From contig NC_058341.1 in assembly GCF_905475395.1 (NCBI RefSeq), forward strand, positions 67,525,501 through 67,589,500: DNA of 64,000 nucleotides, written 5' to 3'. The notes beneath the pieces were generated by a model that was not told the origin of the DNA, made no database searches, and saw only the letters and a list, made by a program, of their open reading frames with translations. The position numbers were made by a program, and so were the translations under genes. Every line of letters begins with the position of its first letter. Positions within the stretch are counted from its first letter, which is position 1. Source of the stretch: Chrysoperla carnea. Taxonomy: Eukaryota; Arthropoda; Insecta; Neuroptera; Chrysopidae. Shown in pieces: positions 26,290-35,873 of the stretch.

Positions 26290-26940
26290 CGCATCCGGTT
26301 TTGGCCAAATAGTCCAGTAATTCTATGAAAATGTACTTTTTTGATGCTACCCAGTAAAAAAAAAAGTTGGATCATGAGATTGGTATATCCTTAAAAGTTA
26401 CTACAGTTTGCAACTCTGTAGCTGTTGCACAACACTACCTAAAAAACGACTTTTACAAAAAGGCATTTTTTTCGTAATTTTTCTATAAATCGATTAATTT
26501 TCATTTTTTTTAGATTTTGCGAAAACATTTTTTTTTTTCACTCAATAAAGACTACTTTGTCATCAAATATAGAGTCATTTGCTAAAAAATTAAAAGAAAT
26601 ATGTTAAAAACAAAAACCGCCAATTTTATTGGTATTTTGCGATTTTCTCGAAAAATATACAACGTATCTTAATCAAATTCAACTCATTCGATTCATTTTT
26701 CTATTATCGACAACTTTCTACCGAAACTGTATGATACATCGTTATAAAAAAAGAAATAAATAATTTGTTGGCTTTTATGAATTTCTGACTTTTTTGTACA
26801 GACATGCAAACTATAGTACGTTTTTGAGGCTGTTTCTATCTTTCCGACCCTATTTTTTGTTTCTGGGTAGCATTAAATTCGATTTTATCATTGGGTTGTT
26901 TGTAAAATTACTGGTCTATAAAGACGATCAAAACAGGAAT
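26290..26940. mobile_element. Long-TIR foldback element
   Basis: CCAGTAATTCTATGAAAATG…ATGCTACCCAG on the left is mirrored by CTGGGTAGCATTAAATTCGA…AAAATTACTGG on the right. The interior is A+T rich without coding sequence. Confidence 0.7.
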
Positions 26941-27789
26941 TACTTTTAAAAATGATTTGGAGGAGGCCAAATTAGAAATTTTGGGCCTAATTATTTCATT
27001 AATTCAACAGTAATTTGGCATACACGTACTTAGAGTACTAAATCAATAGTAAATTCAAGTCCATCCAAAAACAGGGCATTAGCTCTGCCCTGCCCTCCTC
27101 TAAGTACGTTCATGTACATTATATCAATTTATTTTTTTATTTATTTAATTGATAAGTTTTAAATTACATCAAATAATTAATGATTAATATTATTAATAAC
27201 AATTACTACTAGGTCGACCCGTCCAGAATTCCGCTCCCATACTAACCGTAACCCGTGGCTACTCTGTACCCGTGGCTAAAAAGAACAAACGAAAAATCCA
27301 AAGAAAAGTGTAGAAAAAAATCAAAAGTTCTAAAAATTATTAGGAGAAAATTAAAAAAAGTAATTATTTGTCAAGAGTAATAGGAGAACATCTGTAAAAA
27401 CAAACATGTTTGCCTAATAGTGTTTTGAGTATTAGAAGAGCAACCGTAAAAACAATGTTTGCCTACTAAACATATTATTTAAATTTATTTAATTTATGAT
27501 ATTTTTTCGTTCATCTTTTTTGTCTAGCGTGTTTTCTCCTAAGCGGTACATTTTTAGACCGTCAATATATTTTTCCTCAAACCTAGACATAATAAGCTTG
27601 AAAATGAGGGGTGAATCATGGAATTTGATAAAGGAGTATGGAAGATAAGGACTGGACAGCAAAAAACAGCTAGAGAAATAATATATACGATAATATAATA
27701 CCTATTGATATTGTTTATTAAAGTGTCATTTTTGATTTTTTTTTTACTCATATTATGTTGTATTTGTGTGATACAAATGAGGGAAAACA

Positions 27790-28275
27790 AAATAAACGGT
27801 CCGAAACATCGGACAAGACTTTATTATATTATAAAATTGATATATTATTCTCGTAATATTTTGATTGAAAGCAGCCAATTGCAAATCTTCTCGAATTTTC
27901 CCGGATATGTGGGCTATACCAATCCTAGAAACACTTTATGGTCTACCCTTGTGCCCAGTTTAATCGAAATCGTTAGAGCCGTTTTTGTGAGAAAACCCCA
28001 AAAATCCTGTTTTGGCCTACAGGGAAGTACCCTTAAAAGAAGGCCTAGGGAAAAAATGAAAAAATAGTCTGGAATTATGACCAAACTGAACCTATGTACC
28101 GAGTTGGAGAAAAATCGGTTGAAAATTGAAGGCTCCAGCTTGGTAACAGACATACCGACATACCGACGGACGCAACATTTTTAAAAAACCCCTTTTTTGT
28201 AATCAGAGACCCTCAAAACGTATATTTCCGTTGAAACCCCGATATCGATTTTTTTTTTTGATCACAATACTTTCT
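27790..28275 (+). mobile_element. Family C element, internally deleted
   Basis: It is bounded by ACTTTATTATATTATAAAA on the left and the complementary TTTATAATATAATAAAGT on the right. The interior has CCCCAAAAATCCTGTTTTGG and CCAGCTTGGTAACAGACATA. The block GATATAAG…GGAGCCGTGGAGCTGGAG, present at 28960-29330, is missing. The 120-codon frame lies entirely within the repeat. Confidence 0.68.
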
Positions 28276-28764
28276 TATATTTATAATATAATAAAGTAAT
28301 AATTCAATAAAATATCATTTAAATTTATTCGGCATACACTATTTATAAAGCTTCGTTTAAACAACACCCTAAATAAAATACGGAATTTTGGTTTGTCAAC
28401 CTTCTAATTATAGATTACGATACAATTATAAATTAAGACACCAGCACCTACAGAGAAAATTATCATAAAATACAGATTTGTTTGGCAAACGGTTTGTCAA
28501 GGTTCGTCCACCCAGAATATTTGTTGTCCAGCCGTCAAAAAAAATTAAAAATGATAATGATTGTATTCCAGCATTTCCAAATGTGAATTTTCTTTTATAA
28601 AAAATTTATTACAACATAGAAATTTAATTCCAAGCAACTAATCAAGTGATAGTTTATTCAACAATTATTAATACTCAAGTAACAATAGTTTTTCGTTGGT
28701 TTTAGCTAAAAACCATACGTATCGCTAATTTTCCAGAAAATAATTCGGCAAATTTTCCTTTTTT

Positions 28765-29650
28765 ACTTTATTATATTATAAATATAATAAAGTATTGTGA
28801 TGGAAAAAAATCGATATCGGGGTTTCAACGGAAATACACGTTTTGAGGGTCCCTGATTCCAAAAAAGTGGTTTTTAAAAAATGTTGCGTCCGTCGGTATG
28901 TCTGTTACCAAGCTGGAGCCTTAATTTTCAACCGATTTTTTCCTAGGCCTTTTTTTAAGGGTACTTCCCTCTAGGCCAAAACAGGATTTTTGGGGTTTTC
29001 TCCAAAACGGCTCTAACGATTTCGATTAAACTGGGCACAAGGCTAGACCTTAAGGTGTTCCTAGGATTAGTATAGGCTACATATCCAGGAAAATTCGAAA
29101 AGGCCCACGCCCCTTTCCAAATACAGAAAAATGGGATTTTCTAGGGAGAGGCTAAGGGGACAGTAGTGAAACTTCGTATCAGTGTTTATATCAACAAGGT
29201 CCTAGGTTTGATATAAGTCCCCTCTGGGATCCCTCCCCCTGGAGCCGTGGAGCTGGAGGGGATGAAATCGTCAAAAGTGTTCAAATCAACCCTACCCAAA
29301 ATTGATCAAATATTATTTAAAATGTCTTTTTAAGTAGCTTTTGTAACTTGGTAATCTTTGGTAATCTTTGCTTAACCTGACCCTTACCAAACTACATCCT
29401 TCTAAATATTATATTAAATCCAATAAATACCTAAGCCTGTTAAGTAGGTGTGTAGCATAATTATTCAAATTGTTCACATAATCAAATAAATCAAATAAAT
29501 AAATGAATAAAACTTAATTAAGCCAAATTAGTGAAGTTAAGAAACTGAAGCTTTTCCTTGTTTTTAAATAATTCTTACAATTGGCTGCTTTCAATCAAAA
29601 TATTACAAGAATAATATATCAATTTTATAATATAATAAAGTCTTGTCCGA
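28765..29650 (-). mobile_element. Family C element, long copy
   Basis: The same inverted ends (ACTTTATTATATTATAAA / TTTATAATATAATAAAGT) with a fuller interior, including CCCTGGAGCCGTGGAGCTGG. It faces the shorter copy at 27790, with about 490 bp between them. Confidence 0.7.
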
Positions 29651-29660
29651 TGTTTCGGGC

Positions 29661-30934
29661 CGGTTATTAATCATTCCTTTGTTCACACAATTTAATAAAT
29701 CCTTCCTTACAAAAAACAAATCGCTGTATTCAAAAGAAGCTCGTTTATTTTTTCTTTTTTTACTACATTATTGTTGAACAAGAAACCAATCAAATCAATC
29801 CCTGTATGTTATAAATATGAAGTTAACTTTGTGTTTGTTTACGCTATCACGCAGAAACTATTCAATGAATTTTAATGAAACTTTACACTAATATAGCTCA
29901 TACATCAGAATAAGACATAAGCTATAATTTATAAAGATATAAAAAAAATATTAAATAAAAACAGTGGGTTAGTTAGAATGAAAATTTTTTAAGAAAATTT
30001 TGAGGCAGTTCCGAATTATATCAGTGGAAAACTTTTTAAATAGGTTTCCTCTTGTTTATTATGGAAATTTTATTAGTCAATTGAAACTTCAATAAAAAAT
30101 TGCATTATTCATTTTCATAGAAGCTTTTACAAAAATACATTTGCGAAATTTTCAAATTTTTTAAATCTTTGAGTAAAAGGGTCTAATCAAGTTCATCAAA
30201 AGCACATGCGAAAATTTTACTTTCTAGTTTTTTGTTACGATGCTATAAAAAGTTCGTTTTGTGTCAACGTTAGACGGATGAGAAAAGTTATAATTTTTAT
30301 GGCATTCTCACACGAGCTTTTTGGACCAACAAAGTTCTGTCAAAGCATATTTTGCATATTTTGGACTAACTTAGAAGTTGTTGTTAACATCTTTTTGAAA
30401 AAGTTTAATTTTAGAAGTGTAAAATTGGTTTTGGCAATGAATAACTTGATCAAAAAAGCTTTCGAATCGTGCATACGCATAAGATGGCATTCCTCATCCT
30501 TGCAAATGAACTGTATATGATCTCCATTTCGAGTTTCTCAAAGGTAGAACTATTTTTAAAATTTCGGAAAAAACAGAATTTTTTTAATTTTGGATAAATT
30601 AGAATTTTAAAAATACATTTAATTGCACGTTTTATAAATTATTATCATGCAAGTCTAGTTGTTCACTTTTATCTTGAAAAAAATTGTGAATGAATTTTTA
30701 TAAAATTTTCCACTATTGTATCCGTTTTTTTTAAACCGTAATATCTGTCTGTTGTTTTTTCTAAAATCGTTTCTTATCATTTTAAGTATTTGAAAACAGT
30801 GGTTTCAATTGTCTGTCTTAATAATAAATGTTTATCGATATTTAATTCTGATAACATAAATCCTTTATGTTAGGTATTTGTTAATAAGCTTTAGTAATAT
30901 TAGATACCTACTTATTGTATTATTTTTTTTCATT
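29661..30934. other. No gene recognised
   Basis: A+T-rich. A 104-codon plus-strand frame (30206-30520) has no known motif. A decayed insect repeat piece is at about 29800-29945. Confidence 0.45.
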
Positions 30935-31445
30935 TTTAACCGACTTCAAACAAAAACAAAGGAGGTTATCAATTCGACTGCATGTTTTTTTTTTTATGTT
31001 TGTTACCTCGGAACTTTCGACTGGGTGAACCGATTTTGATGATTCTCCATCTATTTGAAAGATCGTGCTTCCCGTGTGGTCCCATTTTATTTTGGTCCAG
31101 TTTTGACAACGGTATCCAATAAAAAAACCGTAAAAATCTTAAATTTGCATTAAGTATGCACGACAAGAGGACGAATAACTCAATGTCACGCCAACCGATT
31201 TCGATGATTCTTTTTTTCGTGACAAAATTAGTTAGTGTACTTCAGATTCACTAAAAATCACTAAATAAAAAAAACTTTTAACAAAAAGAAAACCGACTTC
31301 AAAAGAAAAACTTTTCCAAAACAAATTAATATGCACTAAAAAGTAAAAAAATAATTTATAATATAATGTAGTTAAAATTATTGTTATTTTTGCAGTCGGT
31401 ATCCATATTAAGTTGTTTTAGAAAAGGTTTTCTTTTGAAGTCGGC
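30935..31445 (+). repeat. 'ACCGACTTC' interspersed repeat (family B)
   Basis: It begins AACCGACTTCAAACAAAAAC, then ACTGGGTGAACCGATTTTGA, GTGCTTCCCGTGTGGTCCC, and ends in the foldback with TTTTCTTTTGAAGTCGGCT. Similar sequences are widespread in insect genomes; I cannot assign a superfamily. Confidence 0.65.
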
Positions 31446-32003
31446 TCAAAAGTTCGACGAGTTTTACGGTATAGTAACCGCAGTAATGCTATTATTATGA
31501 AGAAATATTTCAGCTTTGGTAAAATACCCTTCTCTAAGTATCTGACAATGCCTTGGAACCCTGTTATAACTGCTATTGTTATTTTACACTATTAATAGTC
31601 CTGCCTATACCATCCAAAAATGAATCCAAGTGATTTCACACGTCAAATCGATGCAGGAACGGGAGAGAGGGCGAATAATTTTCCTCATTGGGCCTATAGC
31701 CGTTTCTTATACTTGTTTTCGTGAATACCGCGATTTTTTTGTTTTGCATTTAAGTAGGTAGTCATATACGATGAACATAAGGGGTCCTTTTTTTAAGTTG
31801 ATATATACTTGAAACTCCATAAATAAATTTAATCGAGGAAAATGCATCAAAGGAAAATTTTAGTTATAAAGGCACACATCTTATACTGGCATCGAATTCG
31901 ATCTAAGTTTTCAGATTCAATTATAACCTTACTCTGATTCATAACTGTCAAACATTAGACGAACTAAATTTCGATTTTTGCCCCAATTCCTAGATCAGTT
32001 TTT

Positions 32004-32065
32004 TGTATTTTTAAAATACGTATTTTCGACTACCAAGTAGTCATCATCAGTAAGAATTAGCTAGT
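32004..32065 (-). ncRNA. Hammerhead-ribozyme-like motif, mirror copy in left arm
   Basis: Exact reverse complement of the motif at 35713-35774, so it points away from the palindrome centre on the minus strand. Its CTGATGA core lies at about 32044-32050. The two motifs would be processed only from transcripts of opposite strands. Confidence 0.6.
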
Positions 32066-32351
32066 GAATGTTACTCTTTGCTAATTTGGTGGCGGACTGC
32101 ACACTGTTACATTCGTGTTTTTACAATTTATACTGTTCACAGTATCTGTCAAATTGTAGTGTCAGTGGCGCTAGCCAATCAACTGCCATCAGTTGACTAG
32201 TCTGGCCAATGAGCATGATACTTGTGCGCAGGCCCATTCGAGTATTTTTTGACGTTTAAAATAATAAATTACAAATCTAACCTAAATTAAAAAACTATAA
32301 ATAAATCATAAAAATAAATAATCCTTTATTTTTATAACGTATTGACAATTT

Positions 32352-33863
32352 TTAGAAATTCAACTTTGATTTTGCAATTTTTATTAAATCCGAATTTGGA
32401 ATAGGTCCTTTGTCCAAGTTCATTGCTTCATTACCCATCTTTTGAATGAAGATGCTTTCATAAGCGTCTAATTCGCAAGGATTGGGTACTGATTTTAAGA
32501 GCTTAAGGTTTGATTTGTCGATTTTGTGGTCGTTTTCGATAACGTGAGCGGCTACACATGATTTTTCAATTCTTCCATATTTTAAATGGCCCATATGTTC
32601 TTTGAATCTTGTGATAATTTGTCTTCTACTTTGACCTACATACTTCTTCGAACAATTTTGACATCCAATGCAATATATTCCCGATTGTTGTTCCATGTTG
32701 ATTTTATCTTTGGGATTTCCAAGTAATTGTTTTAATTTTGTTCGACTAATGGGTGCTATTTTTAAGTTATGTTCTCCAAGTTCTTTTGTTAATTTGTTGA
32801 CGTATGGTTGAAAATATGTAAGTTTGCACCATTTCTTTTTATCGATGCTGTTTTGTTCTGGTTTCAAAGTTGTTGAATTGTTCCTTTGGATTCTTGATTT
32901 TGTTTTTCGGATCATATTTTTGATTATTTGTGGATCAAACCCGTTGTATATTGCAACTTGGTGGATGTGTTTTAATTCTTTAAAATAATTTCTGGTTGAT
33001 AATGGTATTTTAATTAATCGGTTCACTAGGAAGTTGAAAATGGCTAGTTTGTGTTGTGGTGGGCTGTTTGAATCTGCTGTGATGTACCTTTCAGTGTGTG
33101 TTGGTTTCCTGTATATGTCAAAATCTAGTTTCTTAGAATTTGTGTTTTTGGAAATTCTAATGTCAAGGAACGGAATCGAACCGTTCTTTTCGATTTCTGT
33201 TGTGAAATCAATTGAAGGGTACATGTTGTTCAGCTTATTAAGAAAATCTTGTGGATTTTCTTTTTCTGTGTCAAAAATTGTGAAGATGTCATCAACATAC
33301 CTGTACCAGACAGCGGGAAAATAACTGAATTGTTGTTTGGCTTGTTCTTCGAGGTCTGACATGAAGATGTTGCTCAAGAATGGAGATAACGGATTGCCCA
33401 TAGACGTCCCAAATGTTTGTTTGTAGTATTTACCTTCGAAGGTAAACACATTTTGTCTCATGCATAGACGTGTTAATTTTACCAATTCTGTTACTTCATC
33501 CATATGTAAACCTTGATTTTTAAGCCATTTTTCCAACGCCTTTATTGCTTCTGGTATTGGAACACTGGGATACAAAGCTTTGACATCAAATGACATTAGA
33601 ACTGCACTTGGTGCCAAATCTGTATCCTTTATTTTGTTAATTAAATCAATACTATTTTTGACGGAAGACGAATCTGATTCGTTATTTAATGTTTGGAATT
33701 TGTTTACTAGCCATTTTGCAATCTTGTATGTTGGAGAATTTATACCTGAAACTATGGGTCGCATGGATCCATCTTGTTTGTGTATTTTTGGTAAACAATA
33801 CAGACGAGGTGTTACAGGATTCGAACACTGTAATTGAAATTTTAGTTGGTTGTTAATCAACTT
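32352..33863 (-). CDS. Penelope-like RT/GIY-YIG endonuclease, left inverted copy (5'-truncated)
   Basis: This copy encodes the last 502 residues of the right-hand ORF with an identical translation. Reverse transcriptase core motifs are visible in order: PRLYCLPKIHK, the SFDVKALYPSVP aspartate motif, GTSMGNPLSPFLSNIFM, the catalytic RYVDDIF, then IPFLDIRIS. The C-terminal part has the GIY-YIG nuclease signature: GIYC, a CxxC-x2-C cysteine cluster, KYVGQSRRQ, and a later YESIFIQ glutamate. The 5' end of the ORF is the palindrome junction; there is no genuine ATG there (the first codon in the open frame is TTG). Full PLE proteins are longer, with more sequence before the RT core, so this copy is N-terminally truncated. 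It is probably not an independent functional gene, but the reading frame shows no stop or frameshift, which points to recent insertion. Confidence 0.92.
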   Translation of the reverse strand, partial: KLINNQLKFQLQCSNPVTPRLYCLPKIHKQDGSMRPIVSGINSPTYKIAKWLVNKFQTLNNESDSSSVKNSIDLINKIKDTDLAPSAVLMSFDVKALYPSVPIPEAIKALEKWLKNQGLHMDEVTELVKLTRLCMRQNVFTFEGKYYKQTFGTSMGNPLSPFLSNIFMSDLEEQAKQQFSYFPAVWYRYVDDIFTIFDTEKENPQDFLNKLNNMYPSIDFTTEIEKNGSIPFLDIRISKNTNSKKLDFDIYRKPTHTERYITADSNSPPQHKLAIFNFLVNRLIKIPLSTRNYFKELKHIHQVAIYNGFDPQIIKNMIRKTKSRIQRNNSTTLKPEQNSIDKKKWCKLTYFQPYVNKLTKELGEHNLKIAPISRTKLKQLLGNPKDKINMEQQSGIYCIGCQNCSKKYVGQSRRQIITRFKEHMGHLKYGRIEKSCVAAHVIENDHKIDKSNLKLLKSVPNPCELDAYESIFIQKMGNEAMNLDKGPIPNSDLIKIAKSKLNF

Positions 33864-35426
33864 CCAGTTACAGGATTCGTAAACGATGTAAAAGACACTT
33901 TAAAAGCATGTCCAAAGTTGATTAACAACCAACTAAAATTTCAATTACAGTGTTCGAATCCTGTAACACCTCGTCTGTATTGTTTACCAAAAATACACAA
34001 ACAAGATGGATCCATGCGACCCATAGTTTCAGGTATAAATTCTCCAACATACAAGATTGCAAAATGGCTAGTAAACAAATTCCAAACATTAAATAACGAA
34101 TCAGATTCGTCTTCCGTCAAAAATAGTATTGATTTAATTAACAAAATAAAGGATACAGATTTGGCACCAAGTGCAGTTCTAATGTCATTTGATGTCAAAG
34201 CTTTGTATCCCAGTGTTCCAATACCAGAAGCAATAAAGGCGTTGGAAAAATGGCTTAAAAATCAAGGTTTACATATGGATGAAGTAACAGAATTGGTAAA
34301 ATTAACACGTCTATGCATGAGACAAAATGTGTTTACCTTCGAAGGTAAATACTACAAACAAACATTTGGGACGTCTATGGGCAATCCGTTATCTCCATTC
34401 TTGAGCAACATCTTCATGTCAGACCTCGAAGAACAAGCCAAACAACAATTCAGTTATTTTCCCGCTGTCTGGTACAGGTATGTTGATGACATCTTCACAA
34501 TTTTTGACACAGAAAAAGAAAATCCACAAGATTTTCTTAATAAGCTGAACAACATGTACCCTTCAATTGATTTCACAACAGAAATCGAAAAGAACGGTTC
34601 GATTCCGTTCCTTGACATTAGAATTTCCAAAAACACAAATTCTAAGAAACTAGATTTTGACATATACAGGAAACCAACACACACTGAAAGGTACATCACA
34701 GCAGATTCAAACAGCCCACCACAACACAAACTAGCCATTTTCAACTTCCTAGTGAACCGATTAATTAAAATACCATTATCAACCAGAAATTATTTTAAAG
34801 AATTAAAACACATCCACCAAGTTGCAATATACAACGGGTTTGATCCACAAATAATCAAAAATATGATCCGAAAAACAAAATCAAGAATCCAAAGGAACAA
34901 TTCAACAACTTTGAAACCAGAACAAAACAGCATCGATAAAAAGAAATGGTGCAAACTTACATATTTTCAACCATACGTCAACAAATTAACAAAAGAACTT
35001 GGAGAACATAACTTAAAAATAGCACCCATTAGTCGAACAAAATTAAAACAATTACTTGGAAATCCCAAAGATAAAATCAACATGGAACAACAATCGGGAA
35101 TATATTGCATTGGATGTCAAAATTGTTCGAAGAAGTATGTAGGTCAAAGTAGAAGACAAATTATCACAAGATTCAAAGAACATATGGGCCATTTAAAATA
35201 TGGAAGAATTGAAAAATCATGTGTAGCCGCTCACGTTATCGAAAACGACCACAAAATCGACAAATCAAACCTTAAGCTCTTAAAATCAGTACCCAATCCT
35301 TGCGAATTAGACGCTTATGAAAGCATCTTCATTCAAAAGATGGGTAATGAAGCAATGAACTTGGACAAAGGACCTATTCCAAATTCGGATTTAATAAAAA
35401 TTGCAAAATCAAAGTTGAATTTCTAA
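33846..35426 (+). CDS. Penelope-like RT/GIY-YIG endonuclease, right copy (5'-truncated)
   Basis: An open frame of 526 codons. The RT domain spans roughly residues 40-310: PRLYCLPKIHK at 42-52, SFDVKALYPSVP at 114-125, GTSMGNPLSPF at 175-185, the YVDD catalytic box at 212-215, IPFLDIRIS at 253-261, and the thumb-side segment YRKPTHTERYI at 274-284. The GIY-YIG endonuclease lies at about 418-510: GIY at 418-420, cysteines at 421, 424 and 427, YVG at 431-433, a conserved-type arginine/histidine region TRFKEH at 441-446, and a candidate catalytic Glu at 492. This RT plus C-terminal GIY-YIG order is diagnostic of endonuclease-positive Penelope-like elements. The residues encoded before about 33915 come from the spacer and the left arm, so the true N-terminus is missing and no ATG supports the start; the first Met is at residue 57. 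It converges with nothing downstream; a 3' UTR of about 430 bp follows. Confidence 0.93.
   Translation: MVVNQLPVTGFVNDVKDTLKACPKLINNQLKFQLQCSNPVTPRLYCLPKIHKQDGSMRPIVSGINSPTYKIAKWLVNKFQTLNNESDSSSVKNSIDLINKIKDTDLAPSAVLMSFDVKALYPSVPIPEAIKALEKWLKNQGLHMDEVTELVKLTRLCMRQNVFTFEGKYYKQTFGTSMGNPLSPFLSNIFMSDLEEQAKQQFSYFPAVWYRYVDDIFTIFDTEKENPQDFLNKLNNMYPSIDFTTEIEKNGSIPFLDIRISKNTNSKKLDFDIYRKPTHTERYITADSNSPPQHKLAIFNFLVNRLIKIPLSTRNYFKELKHIHQVAIYNGFDPQIIKNMIRKTKSRIQRNNSTTLKPEQNSIDKKKWCKLTYFQPYVNKLTKELGEHNLKIAPISRTKLKQLLGNPKDKINMEQQSGIYCIGCQNCSKKYVGQSRRQIITRFKEHMGHLKYGRIEKSCVAAHVIENDHKIDKSNLKLLKSVPNPCELDAYESIFIQKMGNEAMNLDKGPIPNSDLIKIAKSKLNF
33864..33914. other. 51-bp spacer at the centre of the PLE palindrome
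   Basis: Unpaired sequence between the two arms. It reads in frame with the right-hand ORF (…TGFVNDVKDTLKACP…), so it is the 5'-most remnant of the right copy and is absent from the left copy. The 13-mer GTTACAGGATTCG occurs here (from 33867) and also on the same strand in the left arm (about 33809), so a short direct repeat straddles the junction. Confidence 0.85.
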
Positions 35427-35712
35427 AAATTGTCAATACGTTATAAAAATAAAGGATTATTTATTTTTATGATTTATTTATAGTTTTTTAATTTAGGTTA
35501 GATTTGTAATTTATTATTTTAAACGTCAAAAAATACTCGAATGGGCCTGCGCACAAGTATCATGCTCATTGGCCAGACTAGTCAACTGATGGCAGTTGAT
35601 TGGCTAGCGCCACTGACACTACAATTTGACAGATACTGTGAACAGTATAAATTGTAAAAACACGAATGTAACAGTGTGCAGTCCGCCACCAAATTAGCAA
35701 AGAGTAACATTC

Positions 35713-35774
35713 ACTAGCTAATTCTTACTGATGATGACTACTTGGTAGTCGAAAATACGTATTTTAAAAATACA
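35713..35774 (+). ncRNA. Hammerhead-ribozyme-like motif in PLE 3' UTR (right copy)
   Basis: The core CTGATGA is at 35728-35734. A 6-bp stem II follows: GACTAC at 35736-35741, loop TTG, GTAGTC at 35745-35750. GAAA is at 35751-35754. A short self-complementary stem III, AATACGTATT, occupies 35754-35763, then a U at 35764. Predicted cleavage is between 35764 and 35765. The sequence just upstream (TTCTTA) can pair with that just downstream (TAAAAA) as stem I with one mismatch. Type I hammerheads with tiny stem III are known from Penelope-like elements. Oddity: one extra T at 35735 between the core and stem II, which may reduce or alter activity. Seen in sequence; function is inferred. Confidence 0.62.
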
Positions 35775-35873
35775 AAAAACTGATCTAGGAATTGAGGCAA
35801 AAATCGAAATTTATTTCGACATATCCTAGAGTTCTCATTTATTATCTTCGATAATATTTATATTAGACGAACT

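Larger units (their letters stand above)
31954..35873. mobile_element. Penelope-like retroelement inserted as a head-to-head inverted dimer with 12-bp TSD
   Basis: Seen directly: the left arm (31966-33863) and right arm (33915-35812) are reverse complements. Mirror positions sum to 67778 for the arm junction, the ORF stops and the 3' UTR, so there is no net indel over about 1.9 kb; the one mismatch I noticed is at 31983/35795. A 51-bp spacer (33864-33914) separates them. The right side has a further tail of about 49 bp (35813-35861) that the left side lacks. The 12-mer ATTAGACGAACT flanks the whole structure at 31954-31965 and 35862-35873, as expected of one target-site duplication. Sequence beyond it is not mirrored. 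Known family features: Penelope-like elements are often 5'-truncated and carry inverted or direct terminal repeats. Inference: the dimer entered the site in a single event, recently enough that both ORFs remain open. Confidence 0.93.

Noticed and set aside
27705-28067. 120-codon ORF
   Set aside because: It lies almost wholly within a family C repeat also found, non-coding, at 28.8 and 43.4 kb.
33034-33324. 96-codon frame on the plus strand (and its mirror at 34454-34744), plus 85-codon frames at 33580-33837 and 33941-34198
   Set aside because: They are antisense shadows of the Penelope-like ORFs and appear twice only because the region is a palindrome.
31954-35873. Palindrome as an assembly or missed-adapter artefact
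   Set aside because: A chimeric inverted read would mirror the flanks as well. Here the mirror stops at a 12-bp target duplication, and the flanks and the right-hand tail differ.
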